A DNA stretch of 64,000 nucleotides, taken from the NCBI GenBank assembly GCA_905197955.1, contig CAJKAR010000024.1, forward strand, positions 1-64,000, read 5' to 3'. Each line of letters starts with the position of its first letter. The stretch's first letter is position 1. Shown here piece after piece: positions 19,624 through 26,715 of this stretch. This DNA is from an uncultured Lentisphaeria bacterium (GTDB lineage: Bacteria; Verrucomicrobiota; Lentisphaeria; Victivallales; UBA1829). The notes beneath the pieces were generated by a model, which searched no databases, was not told the origin of the DNA, and worked only from the letters and a program-made list of their open reading frames with translations. The position numbers and the translations under genes were made by a program.

Positions 19624-19637
19624 TTCTCTCGTGTAAA
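19624..19637 (-). promoter_or_regulatory. LacI-type operator at +10 of the pseudopilin/GH5/GH38 operon
   Basis: TTCTCTCGTGTAAA, an imperfect palindrome with a central CG as in LacI-family operators. It matches TTTACTCGTGAGAA at 23478 and TTCTCACGAGAGAA at 23591. It starts 9 nt after the -10 box, so a bound repressor would block early transcription. The adjacent LacI-family gene (22352-23443) is the obvious candidate regulator; this is inference. Confidence 0.65.
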
Positions 19638-19646
19638 TCATAATTA

Positions 19647-19674
19647 ATTATAGCAAATTTTTGAAAAAAGTCAA
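19647..19674 (-). promoter_or_regulatory. Sigma70 promoter of the pseudopilin/GH5/GH38 operon
   Basis: On the minus strand TTGACT (19674-19669), 16-bp spacer, TATAAT (19652-19647). About 56 bp around it closely resembles the promoter at 23501-23528, so the promoter appears to have been copied together with the genes. Confidence 0.8.
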
Positions 19675-19766
19675 GTCTGGAAAAGATATTTTGCTGGATT
19701 TCTCCATGCTTTTCGGACCTGATGGTGGAATCTCCTTTCATGAAATGTTTGTGGTTCGGATCAGAG

Positions 19767-19792
19767 CCCCGATGTCTGAGGAGACATCGGGG
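19767..19792 (-). terminator. Perfect 11-bp hairpin after GH5 copy b
   Basis: CCCCGATGTCT (19767-19777) and AGACATCGGGG (19782-19792) pair exactly around a 4-base loop, 16 nt after the stop codon of the GH5 gene. No T run follows on the minus strand, so its efficiency as an intrinsic terminator is uncertain. Confidence 0.5.
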
Positions 19793-19808
19793 AAGAGAAA
19801 ATTGTCTT

Positions 19809-21575
19809 TTATTTTGCCTTGGGGAAGGGGGTTGCCATGATTTTTGCCGCAGGCACCCACATGTCGCTGTAAGGACAGGAATCGTAACGGGGAGGATTGA
19901 TTCCTGTTTTGTCCACCTGGTTGTACGGGGCGCGGGGATTGTCTTCGAGACGTTTCAGAGCCCAGATCATCCATCCGACATTCTGTCTGGCAAACATGGT
20001 CAGCATTCCTGCGATGAAGCTTCGGCAGACCGTTTCGCTTTTATTCCAGTGGGTTGCCCCGAATTCCGTGCAGATCACAGGCACATTGTGCTTTTTCTGG
20101 AACGCGGCAATGTGGTCCGAAACGATCCACGGATGGTTGTCTTCCGGATAATCGTGGAAGGAGAACACAACATTGTTATAGGGGGCGTCGACCGTGGAAG
20201 CCGTCGGTCCCCATGTCTTTTCCAGAGCGCGTGAGTGGGACCAGTCCGCCGTGCCGACCAGAATGATGTGCCGCTGATCAACCTTGCGAATTGCTTTGAG
20301 GCAGCGTGTGTACCATTTTCTGGTATCTTCAGGAGCGATATCATGCGGTTCATTCAGAAGTTCGTAGCCGAGAACATTCGGTTCATCCTTGAAAAACTCC
20401 GCAACTTTGACCCAGCAGCGGATCCACTCTGCAAATCCGGCCTCGTTCCACCGGGGAACTTTCTGGGCCTGACGGGCTTTGGCTTCATCAATTTTTGCCG
20501 TGAAATAGCCGTGATCGTCCAGTATGACATACATATTGTGACGTTTTGCCGCCTGCACCACCGGAAGAATAAAATCCCGGATGTGCTCTTCGATTTCAAG
20601 CGGTTCCGTATCGCGGTTGTTGAAGAAACGAGTGTAGAAGGGGAGACGGATGGTGTTCAGATTCCGCTCTTTGCAGAACTTCATGACTTCCTCGTCCTGG
20701 GCAGGGATAATGACATCGCGGGCGTATCCAATCCCGACCGGGACAAAAATCTGTTCTCCGTCCTTGCTTTCCGGCGAGGTGACAATATGTCTGCCTTTGA
20801 CTTTGAGCCATGCGGACCGGTCATCCGCCCGATAGCCGAAGAGCTGGAGAGGAATGGAGGTATCCGCCGAACTTTTCCCATCATTGATCTGAGCGTAAGC
20901 CGTGTTCCATTTTCCGATATTGACGGGCGGACGTTTCCAGACCAGTTCGAATTTCCCGTCTTTGCTGCGCACCTTTCTGGATTTGACTTCTCCGCGGGAA
21001 TTGCGGATGCTGATGACAACATCTGCTTCCGGAAGAGCCGTCGTTCCGCGGAAAACAGCCTCATTTTGAACCTTGCAGGGATTTCCTTCCATCCGGAGAG
21101 TGATCTTTTTCGGTTTTTCAATCGCCAGTTTCCGAATTTCGACAGAAGCCGGTTCCGGTGTAAACTGCAGTTCCAGAGTAGTCAGTTTTTTCCCTCTGGC
21201 ATCCGGCAGGGGCAGAACGATTTCCTGGAAACCGTCTTTTGCTTTTACCGGCATATCCGGAGTATGACACATTCGTTTATCGTCTTTGCGCCAGCGGGTC
21301 CGCAGAGAGAGGTCCTTGTCTGTTTTCAGCTCAATGACAAGCGCGTCATCCGGAGCAAAATCGCTGGAGAGAGGACGCTGGAACCGGACCATGCCACGCA
21401 GAAAAAGCTGAATGCCGGGCTTTTCCCGTTTCAGAATTAAAGTATCTCCTTTGGCGCGAAATGTGGCTCTGTCGGAGCCCGCAATGCTGATTTTGCCTTT
21501 TTCTGGCATCAGAGATCCCCCGCTGAGCGACAGGGCCGTCAACGCTGCAATGCAGGTGATGAGTGTTGTCTTCAT
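19809..21575 (-). CDS. Secreted glycoside hydrolase family 5 enzyme (copy b)
   Basis: 588 residues, paralogous along its full length to the GH5 at 16924-18654. Signal peptide MKTTLITCIAALTALSLSGG, a beta-rich N-terminal region (about residues 25-250), then a GH5 TIM barrel with E409 in GYELLNEPHD (acid/base) and E504 in VICTEFGATHW (nucleophile). Differences from copy a are spread along the length and include a short insertion near residue 100 and an extra loop near the C-terminus (RAPYNQVDKTG), so the copies have diverged and may differ in specificity. It is the third gene of the minus-strand operon LacI regulator - pseudopilin - GH5, starting 24 bp after the pseudopilin. Confidence 0.9.
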   Translation of the reverse strand: MKTTLITCIAALTALSLSGGSLMPEKGKISIAGSDRATFRAKGDTLILKREKPGIQLFLRGMVRFQRPLSSDFAPDDALVIELKTDKDLSLRTRWRKDDKRMCHTPDMPVKAKDGFQEIVLPLPDARGKKLTTLELQFTPEPASVEIRKLAIEKPKKITLRMEGNPCKVQNEAVFRGTTALPEADVVISIRNSRGEVKSRKVRSKDGKFELVWKRPPVNIGKWNTAYAQINDGKSSADTSIPLQLFGYRADDRSAWLKVKGRHIVTSPESKDGEQIFVPVGIGYARDVIIPAQDEEVMKFCKERNLNTIRLPFYTRFFNNRDTEPLEIEEHIRDFILPVVQAAKRHNMYVILDDHGYFTAKIDEAKARQAQKVPRWNEAGFAEWIRCWVKVAEFFKDEPNVLGYELLNEPHDIAPEDTRKWYTRCLKAIRKVDQRHIILVGTADWSHSRALEKTWGPTASTVDAPYNNVVFSFHDYPEDNHPWIVSDHIAAFQKKHNVPVICTEFGATHWNKSETVCRSFIAGMLTMFARQNVGWMIWALKRLEDNPRAPYNQVDKTGINPPRYDSCPYSDMWVPAAKIMATPFPKAK

Positions 21576-21599
21576 AAGAAATTCCTCTTTCTTTTCACG

Positions 21600-22355
21600 T
21601 TAATTATGTATGGTATAGTACCAGTATTTATAATTTCTTTTCATCGCCATTTCGAACTGTTTCTTCCAGCTGGCATGTCCGTCCGCCCAAAGAAGATTGA
21701 GTCCTCCGTTATGACGGCGCGAAACTCGTTTGTCAATACTTGCAACATCCGAATCGCTGCGTACATGCAGCAGAATTGCATAGTCTCCCCATCCGCTGAA
21801 GATCCATTGCGATGCATCAACGGTATCTCCGGCTAAAGCGCTTTCCGATGGCTGCCGGATCAGATCCTTGAATGATTTTCTCGAGTTGACATTGTAGCTG
21901 ATATTGTCGTTCCATCCGAGTCCGCCGAAGCGCCCCGGATATTTTTTCAGCGTTCCGGCAAGGGCACTTCCTATCCCATTGAACCCGTCACATCCAAATA
22001 CACTGCCAAATCCATATTTTACTGACTGCATGGCATCATCGTAAGATGCCTCCTTTTTGACTCCGCAATACTCTGACAGCTCATATTTCCATTGCCCAGC
22101 CATGCCACCGGCGTTTTTCCCCGCAGGAAGCCAGTCGGAAAAGTCGGATGCATACTGAATTAGTCCGATCCCGATCTGCTTCTGGTTGGAAAGACATTTC
22201 GCCGCTTGCGCTTTACTCCTCGTCTGATTCAATGCCGGAAGTAGAAGCGAAGCAAGAATAGCAATTATTGCAATAACAACTAGAAGCTCTATAAGAGTGA
22301 ATTCTGACAAGATTGGTGCCTGCATTTTCCCGATTTGTTCTCTTCTCTCTTTCAT
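21600..22355 (-). CDS. Pseudopilin-like protein with H-x9-DG motif (copy 2)
   Basis: 251 residues, close paralog of the product at 18691-19425. N-terminal methylation-type helix FTLIELLVVIAIIAILASLL after a basic leader; the residue before the mature Phe is Glu rather than Gly. The C-terminal H-x9-DG motif is RRHNGGLNLLWADGHASW. Shared internal blocks with copy 1 include KAQAAKCLSN, GSVFGCDGFNG and FGGLGWNDNISY. The start ATG overlaps the stop of the LacI gene (ATGA) and has a strong GGAGG ribosome site inside that gene's end, so the two are translationally coupled. The role is unknown; constant linkage to secreted GH5 enzymes suggests a job in their export or surface display. Confidence 0.9.
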   Translation of the reverse strand: MKERREQIGKMQAPILSEFTLIELLVVIAIIAILASLLLPALNQTRSKAQAAKCLSNQKQIGIGLIQYASDFSDWLPAGKNAGGMAGQWKYELSEYCGVKKEASYDDAMQSVKYGFGSVFGCDGFNGIGSALAGTLKKYPGRFGGLGWNDNISYNVNSRKSFKDLIRQPSESALAGDTVDASQWIFSGWGDYAILLHVRSDSDVASIDKRVSRRHNGGLNLLWADGHASWKKQFEMAMKRNYKYWYYTIHN

Positions 22356-23443
22356 TCCTCACCTCCAGATTTCATTCCTTTGGTCGGGCCATGACTTTTG
22401 CGAAGCACGAGTTTGTTTTCAAAAATATGGCTCTGCGCATGTCCGGAGGATTTTCCTGTTTTCAAAAGAGACATGGTGCACTGGCACATTTCATCAATAG
22501 GATGCTCAAATGTGGTCAGCGGAACAGGGAGCCATTTGGAATAAGGGGAGCCGCTGAAGCCGATTAAAGCAACATCGTCGGGAACACGAATCCCATAATC
22601 GCCAAGCCTGTACATTACCTCGGCAGCAAGAAGATCATTGCGGATAAACGCGGCTTTCACACCGTCTTTCCAGTAGAGATTTGCCAGATTTTCCGCGATG
22701 AGTCTTGGTATGTCGGCGGAAGGCGCTTCCACTTCCGGATAAAGTCCATGTACTGTCAGTCCGGCTTCGCGGAATGCGGCAAGCAGTTTATCGTTTCCCG
22801 GCAGCGGCATTCCGGTGTTCTGCCGGATCTCGTTCAGGGCGACGGACCGATGACCCGCCCGGACCAGAATGCCCGCGGCTTCCCGATACGATTTTTCACT
22901 GTCGAAACCAACCAGCTCAACTCCGTTGGAAAGATAGGTTTCCTCCCATTCTGAATTCAGAAAGTCAAATTTGAAGATGACCACCTTTTCGAGTCTGCTG
23001 AACAGGGGAAAGAGTTTTTCCGCATGAGTGAACTCTTCCTGTTCCGTGTTCGCATGAATCCAGATGAGTTTGCGGATTCCTTTGGCAATGAATTCGCTGA
23101 CTCCTTCATAAAGGTGATCGGGTTCGACTCCGGTAATTTCCGAAAATCCGCAAAGCTTGCGGATCTCCTGCGTCAGAATTCCCAGCGATGCCGTCAGGTA
23201 TTCCAGGTCAATGAATTTGCCGCAGTAGAGAATCCCGATGATTCCGTTGTCTTCCTTGCTCTTCAACTGGAGAGCGGAACGGGAACGGACATAGCCGGAG
23301 GATTCGAGATATTCGCGAACCCGTTTTTCCGTCGCTTCGGAAATTCTTAATTCGCGGGACCGGTTGTTCAGGACTGCGGAAACAACACGACGGCTCAGCT
23401 GAAGTTCTTCCGCCAGTTGCTTCATCGTGAGAAACTGAGTCAT
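22352..23443 (-). CDS. LacI-family transcriptional regulator
   Basis: 363 residues. The N-terminal helix-turn-helix is MKQLAEELQLSRRVVSAVLNN (about residues 7-27), followed by a hinge and a periplasmic-binding-protein-like sensor domain (NGIIGILYCGK, the LacI-type AAFIRNDLLAAEVMYRLGDYG and RVPDDVALIGFSGSP, PLTTFEHPIDEM). Such proteins normally repress sugar-use genes until an oligosaccharide binds. It is the first gene of an operon with a pseudopilin and a GH5. Three matching palindromes with a central CG lie at 23478, 23591 and 19624, two of them at +10 of the promoters of this operon and of the neighbouring pseudopilin-GH5-GH38 operon. I infer that it represses both and itself. Confidence 0.92.
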   Translation of the reverse strand: MTQFLTMKQLAEELQLSRRVVSAVLNNRSRELRISEATEKRVREYLESSGYVRSRSALQLKSKEDNGIIGILYCGKFIDLEYLTASLGILTQEIRKLCGFSEITGVEPDHLYEGVSEFIAKGIRKLIWIHANTEQEEFTHAEKLFPLFSRLEKVVIFKFDFLNSEWEETYLSNGVELVGFDSEKSYREAAGILVRAGHRSVALNEIRQNTGMPLPGNDKLLAAFREAGLTVHGLYPEVEAPSADIPRLIAENLANLYWKDGVKAAFIRNDLLAAEVMYRLGDYGIRVPDDVALIGFSGSPYSKWLPVPLTTFEHPIDEMCQCTMSLLKTGKSSGHAQSHIFENKLVLRKSHGPTKGMKSGGEE

Positions 23444-23477
23444 TTTCCGCCTCCTGTTTTTTATTTTTTAGTTTTGC

Positions 23478-23491
23478 TTTACTCGTGAGAA
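23478..23491 (-). promoter_or_regulatory. LacI-type operator at +10 of the regulator operon
   Basis: TTTACTCGTGAGAA, an imperfect palindrome with a central CG, starting 9 nt after the -10 box, the same offset as at 19624. It suggests autoregulation of the LacI gene together with its pseudopilin and GH5. Confidence 0.65.
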
Positions 23492-23500
23492 TCAATTTTA

Positions 23501-23528
23501 ATTATAGCAACTTTTCCAGAAAAGTCAA
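23501..23528 (-). promoter_or_regulatory. Sigma70 promoter of the LacI/pseudopilin/GH5 operon
   Basis: On the minus strand TTGACT (23528-23523), 16-bp spacer, TATAAT (23506-23501); same hexamers and spacing as the promoter at 19647-19674. The leader to the LacI start at 23443 is about 50 nt. Confidence 0.8.
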
Positions 23529-23590
23529 GAGGAAAAAGTCTGTGTTTGTTTTGTTTTTTACGTTTTTTTGCAGAAAAATGCAAAAAATGC

Positions 23591-23604
23591 TTCTCACGAG
23601 AGAA
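23591..23604 (-). promoter_or_regulatory. Upstream LacI-type operator (auxiliary site)
   Basis: TTCTCACGAGAGAA: arms TTCTC and GAGAA match exactly around ACGA, the best palindrome of the three sites. Its centre is 113 bp upstream of the +10 operator, a distance that could allow repression by DNA looping. Confidence 0.55.
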
Positions 23605-23647
23605 ATAAACCGATGCCAACTCCTTTTTTCGATTGTGCATCAGTGGG

Positions 23648-24943
23648 TTACAGATCAACCAGCGGACGGTTGTCCACCGATTTTGCGGCGTTTTCCCAGA
23701 TGCGGTTGAGGTTCTGATAGACCGGATCGGAGGTGTCGAGTCCTTCGTCCGGCACCAGATTCTGAAGCGATCGGATGACTGTAACAGGGGTCAGGGTTTC
23801 CGGCGGAACTGCGATCTGATAGGCTTCGATATGGTCGTCCAGGATCACTTTGGAGAGCAGGCGGACGCAAGTCAGTTCATAAAGAATCATGCGTGTTGTC
23901 CGGACCGGGATTTCGAGTTTCCGAGAGATTTCCGCATCCGTCAGGGGTCTTGCCTTGGCAGCAAAAATGACGGCGCAGAGGCGGACAATCTTGATGGCAT
24001 AGATATTCTTTCTGGCAAGACCCACATCTCCGTCTCCCGGTGTTCCCTCATAGGAACTGACGTTCTGGCAGGAGAAGGCAATTTCCGCACCTAGCAGTAT
24101 GAACGTCCAGCTCATCTGCAGCCAGATCAGGAACAGGGGCAGGGCGGCGAAGCTGCCGTAGATGGCGTTGTATTTGGCAACCGTGTACTGGGCCGCCAGA
24201 TAGAGGGTCTGGACAATGTAATAGAGCAGTCCGCCGATCAGTCCGCCCGTGAGTGCCGGCAGAATCTTCACCTTCGTATTCGGTATGAATATATAGATGA
24301 ATGTAAAGACAAGCCATGTCATGATAAACGGCAGGGCTTTCGAGGAGAGAGCCAGAAGCACCATCATTGTTTCGGAAAGACCGGGGAAATCCTTGGCCAT
24401 GGAACTGAGACGCATTGTCGCATAGACCGTGATTCCTGTTGAGGTGATGATCAGAAGGGGACAGAGCAGCACGATGGAGAGATAATCGCTGATTTTGCGT
24501 ATGAGTGTCCGGCCGGTTTTGACTCCCCAGATGTCGTTGAGGGAATTTTCAATCTGCATCATGAGGCGGATTGTGATGAGCAGAAGGGCGATGGCACCGA
24601 AGCCTGCAATGATTCCGCCCTTTGCGGAATCGAGCATGGTGGAGGCAAATTCGATGATCTTGTCGGCCACTTCCGGCTTGTCGGCGAGAGAGTGCCGGAG
24701 CCAGTTTTCGAGTCTGGTATACAGTCCGAACCCTTTTGCAATCGCAAACGCCAGCGCGGCAACCGGAATGATGGAAAGCAGCGTGTAATACGTCAGCGCG
24801 GAGGCTCTCAGCATGCAGTTGTTTTTCATGAAATAACGGAAAGAAAGAATGACAATACGGGCTGTCTTGATCATTGCTCTTATGAAGAAGTTATGTTCGG
24901 CCAGCTTCATTGTCCATATTGTTGTCTTGAAAAATCGGATCAT
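23648..24943 (-). CDS. YihY/BrkB-family inner-membrane protein with C-terminal winged helix
   Basis: 431 residues from the chosen start. Family features: the segment RASALTYYTLLSIIPVAALAF, several long hydrophobic helices up to about residue 290, the block IENSLNDIWGVKTGR, and FLIWLQMSWTFILLGAEIAF at the end of the membrane part. Older literature calls these ribonuclease BN, which is not supported for YihY; the role is unknown. The last 120 residues look like a winged-helix domain (PLTDAEISRKLEIPVRTTRMILYEL). The ATG at 24943 has GAGGG 5 nt upstream; the in-frame GTG at 24991 lies upstream of the likely transcription start and is rejected. It stands alone on the minus strand. Confidence 0.88.
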   Translation of the reverse strand: MIRFFKTTIWTMKLAEHNFFIRAMIKTARIVILSFRYFMKNNCMLRASALTYYTLLSIIPVAALAFAIAKGFGLYTRLENWLRHSLADKPEVADKIIEFASTMLDSAKGGIIAGFGAIALLLITIRLMMQIENSLNDIWGVKTGRTLIRKISDYLSIVLLCPLLIITSTGITVYATMRLSSMAKDFPGLSETMMVLLALSSKALPFIMTWLVFTFIYIFIPNTKVKILPALTGGLIGGLLYYIVQTLYLAAQYTVAKYNAIYGSFAALPLFLIWLQMSWTFILLGAEIAFSCQNVSSYEGTPGDGDVGLARKNIYAIKIVRLCAVIFAAKARPLTDAEISRKLEIPVRTTRMILYELTCVRLLSKVILDDHIEAYQIAVPPETLTPVTVIRSLQNLVPDEGLDTSDPVYQNLNRIWENAAKSVDNRPLVDL

Positions 24944-24981
24944 GGCGTCCCTCGTTTTTTGTTTGATTGCCTGTTCGGTAC

Positions 24982-25010
24982 AATATATCACGAAATTGAT
25001 TTTCCTGCAA
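24982..25010 (-). promoter_or_regulatory. Promoter of the YihY/BrkB gene
   Basis: On the minus strand TTGCAG (25010-25005), 17-bp spacer, TATATT (24987-24982). Transcription would start near 24975, which fits the ATG at 24943. Confidence 0.5.
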
Positions 25011-25016
25011 CTGTTT

Positions 25017-26330
25017 TTATTGTTCCGGGAAGCGGGTATGCGATTCGAATCCGGAGATTTGCTTCAGGTATTCGGGGATTGAAAGTTTATTCTTTTTTTC
25101 CTCTGCGATCTGTTTCCCTCTTACGGCGTCTCCGGCGATGAGCTCCAGGGCCATGCATGCCAGCAGTTTGGAGGAGAGCAGATAGGCCTGCTCCGGATTG
25201 GCGATCCGGAACTCCCGCGAGTGACAGGCTCCGGAGCATCCGGGAAAATAACCATGAAGCGAAGGAAGAATCATGCTCGGGTCTCTCATATCCGTACTGC
25301 CGGGGATAAACGTTTTTTTGATTTCGATCCGGGCTCCCGGAACGAGTTCATCCGCACAGCGGCGGTAGAGTTCGCAAAGGGCGTCGCTGTTTTTCAGGGG
25401 AGAGCAGCCGTGCCGCGTCGTGATTTCGCAGACGGCTCCGAGTGCGTAGGCGGATCCGTTCACTGCCCGGTCGAACAGCTCTCTGAGGTGACTCAGTTTT
25501 TCGAAGGAATCCGCTCGGAGCATGTAGGTCATGGAGGCTCGGTCCGGAACGGTGTTGACCGCATCGCCCGTATGGGTGACAAGTCCGTGAACGCGGATAT
25601 GCGGTTCGGACTCCCAGCGATCCTTTGCTAGCGACAGCGCATGAAGCGCCAGATTCGCGGCACTCATGGCGTTGATCCCCTGATCCGGCGCTGCCGCATG
25701 CGAACTTTTCCCATAAAAAATGACATCTTTCAACAGATAGCCGTTGAAATCTGAAACAACAAAACTTTCACCGGCATGAAGCATCATGGCAATATCCACA
25801 TCGTCAAAGACGCCGCATCGGATCAGTTCCGCTTTTCCGCTTGTGTATCGGATTTTGCCGGAGGAGCGGAGTTCCTCGGCATATTTCGGATCCAGCGACT
25901 CCTCTGCGGGAACTCCGATGAGAGCGATTCTGCCGGAACAGGAATCAAGAACGCCCGTGGCGGAGAGCCCTGTCGCAGCTCCGATCAGGGAGGTGATGTG
26001 CGCGTTGTGACCGCATGCGTGAACCGCTCCGGTGACAGGATCCGCTTCCGGATGCGACGGCAGAATCAGAGAATCCATCTCACCGAGCAGAGCCGTGACA
26101 GGGCCGGGTCGTCCGGTCTCCAGATCGGCCCGGAAGCCGGTGCAGGCAAGTCCACTGGAGACGGTCAGTCCGAGCTTTTCCAGTTTTTCCGCTGCCGCTT
26201 TCGCCGTCCGGAATTCCCGGTATCCCGGTTCCGGATGTTTCCAGATCTCCGTCCCGAATTCGATCAGTTCATCCCGATGGCGGTCAATCTCCCCGCAGAC
26301 AAGCTCTTTGAGTTCCTTCAGATTCTTCAT
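25017..26330 (-). CDS. M20-family metallo-amidohydrolase
   Basis: 437 residues, peptidase M20 family, amidohydrolase (AbgB/HipO-like) branch: cytoplasmic enzymes that cleave N-acyl amino acids or similar amides. Metal-ligand motifs are present: GEMDSL and HACGHNAH near residues 86-115, MLHAGESF near 190, and a late ligand region STDMRDPSMILP with ACHSREF close to the end. The dimerisation lid lies between about residues 205 and 320 (LAKDRWESEPHIRVHGLVTH). Start ATG 26330 follows GGAAGGG. The gene is preceded by its own promoter at 26370-26398. The exact substrate cannot be inferred; neighbours are unrelated. Confidence 0.88.
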   Translation of the reverse strand: MKNLKELKELVCGEIDRHRDELIEFGTEIWKHPEPGYREFRTAKAAAEKLEKLGLTVSSGLACTGFRADLETGRPGPVTALLGEMDSLILPSHPEADPVTGAVHACGHNAHITSLIGAATGLSATGVLDSCSGRIALIGVPAEESLDPKYAEELRSSGKIRYTSGKAELIRCGVFDDVDIAMMLHAGESFVVSDFNGYLLKDVIFYGKSSHAAAPDQGINAMSAANLALHALSLAKDRWESEPHIRVHGLVTHTGDAVNTVPDRASMTYMLRADSFEKLSHLRELFDRAVNGSAYALGAVCEITTRHGCSPLKNSDALCELYRRCADELVPGARIEIKKTFIPGSTDMRDPSMILPSLHGYFPGCSGACHSREFRIANPEQAYLLSSKLLACMALELIAGDAVRGKQIAEEKKNKLSIPEYLKQISGFESHTRFPEQ

Positions 26331-26369
26331 ATCCCAAACACCCTTCCTGAAAATATTCCGCGTGGGGAT

Positions 26370-26398
26370 ACTATAAGATGCGGCCGAAGGAAAAGCAA
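26370..26398 (-). promoter_or_regulatory. Promoter of the M20 amidohydrolase gene
   Basis: On the minus strand TTGCTT (26398-26393), 17-bp spacer, TATAGT (26375-26370), about 40 bp before the start codon. Confidence 0.5.
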
Positions 26399-26564
26399 TC
26401 CCGGATAAAGAGATTGGAAGAAGGGGATCTGGATCAGCATCCCCTTCCGGAATGTAACTTCAGCCTTGGAAAAAAGAGCATGGCGATCCGATTGAACTTC
26501 CGCAGAAGATCCGTCTGAGTCCGCAGGGAAAACGAAGATTGCCAAGAAATGATTTTTTTCCTGC

Positions 26565-26592
26565 TTGCGCATGCGGAATTTTATGATATAGT
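26565..26592 (+). promoter_or_regulatory. Promoter upstream of the LptD-like gene
   Basis: TTGCGC (26565-26570), 16-bp spacer, TATAGT (26587-26592). Confidence 0.45.
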
Positions 26593-26715
26593 ATGGAACT
26601 GGTCGGTGCGGAGGCGGTTTTTCCATTGCACCGTGGAGCGATGCTTATCGGTTGACGCGACAGCGTTTTTGACTGGCATGAACGGAACTATTTTTTACTG
26701 GCGGAACGAACTGGA

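Larger units (their letters stand above)
19426..19808. other. Intergenic region: long leader, promoter and hairpin
   Basis: 383 bp without a gene. It holds the hairpin after the GH5 gene at 19809 (19767-19792), the promoter and operator of the pseudopilin-GH5-GH38 operon (19624-19674), and a leader of about 215 nt between the start point (near 19640) and the pseudopilin start. The leader is pyrimidine-rich on the plus strand; I see no riboswitch or small gene in it. Confidence 0.6.
26331..26715. other. Intergenic region with divergent promoters
   Basis: 385 bp between the divergent M20 and LptD-like genes. It holds a minus-strand promoter (26370-26398), a plus-strand promoter (26565-26592) and a leader of about 115 nt ahead of the LptD-like gene. 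I see no small gene or structured RNA. Confidence 0.55.

Noticed and set aside
24944..24991. GTG at 24991 as start of the YihY/BrkB gene
   Set aside because: It lies upstream of the predicted transcription start; the ATG at 24943 has GAGGG 5 nt upstream.
25030..25046. GATTCGAATCC, similar to a tRNA T-loop
   Set aside because: No acceptor stem, anticodon arm or CCA context around it; it lies in the end of the M20 gene.
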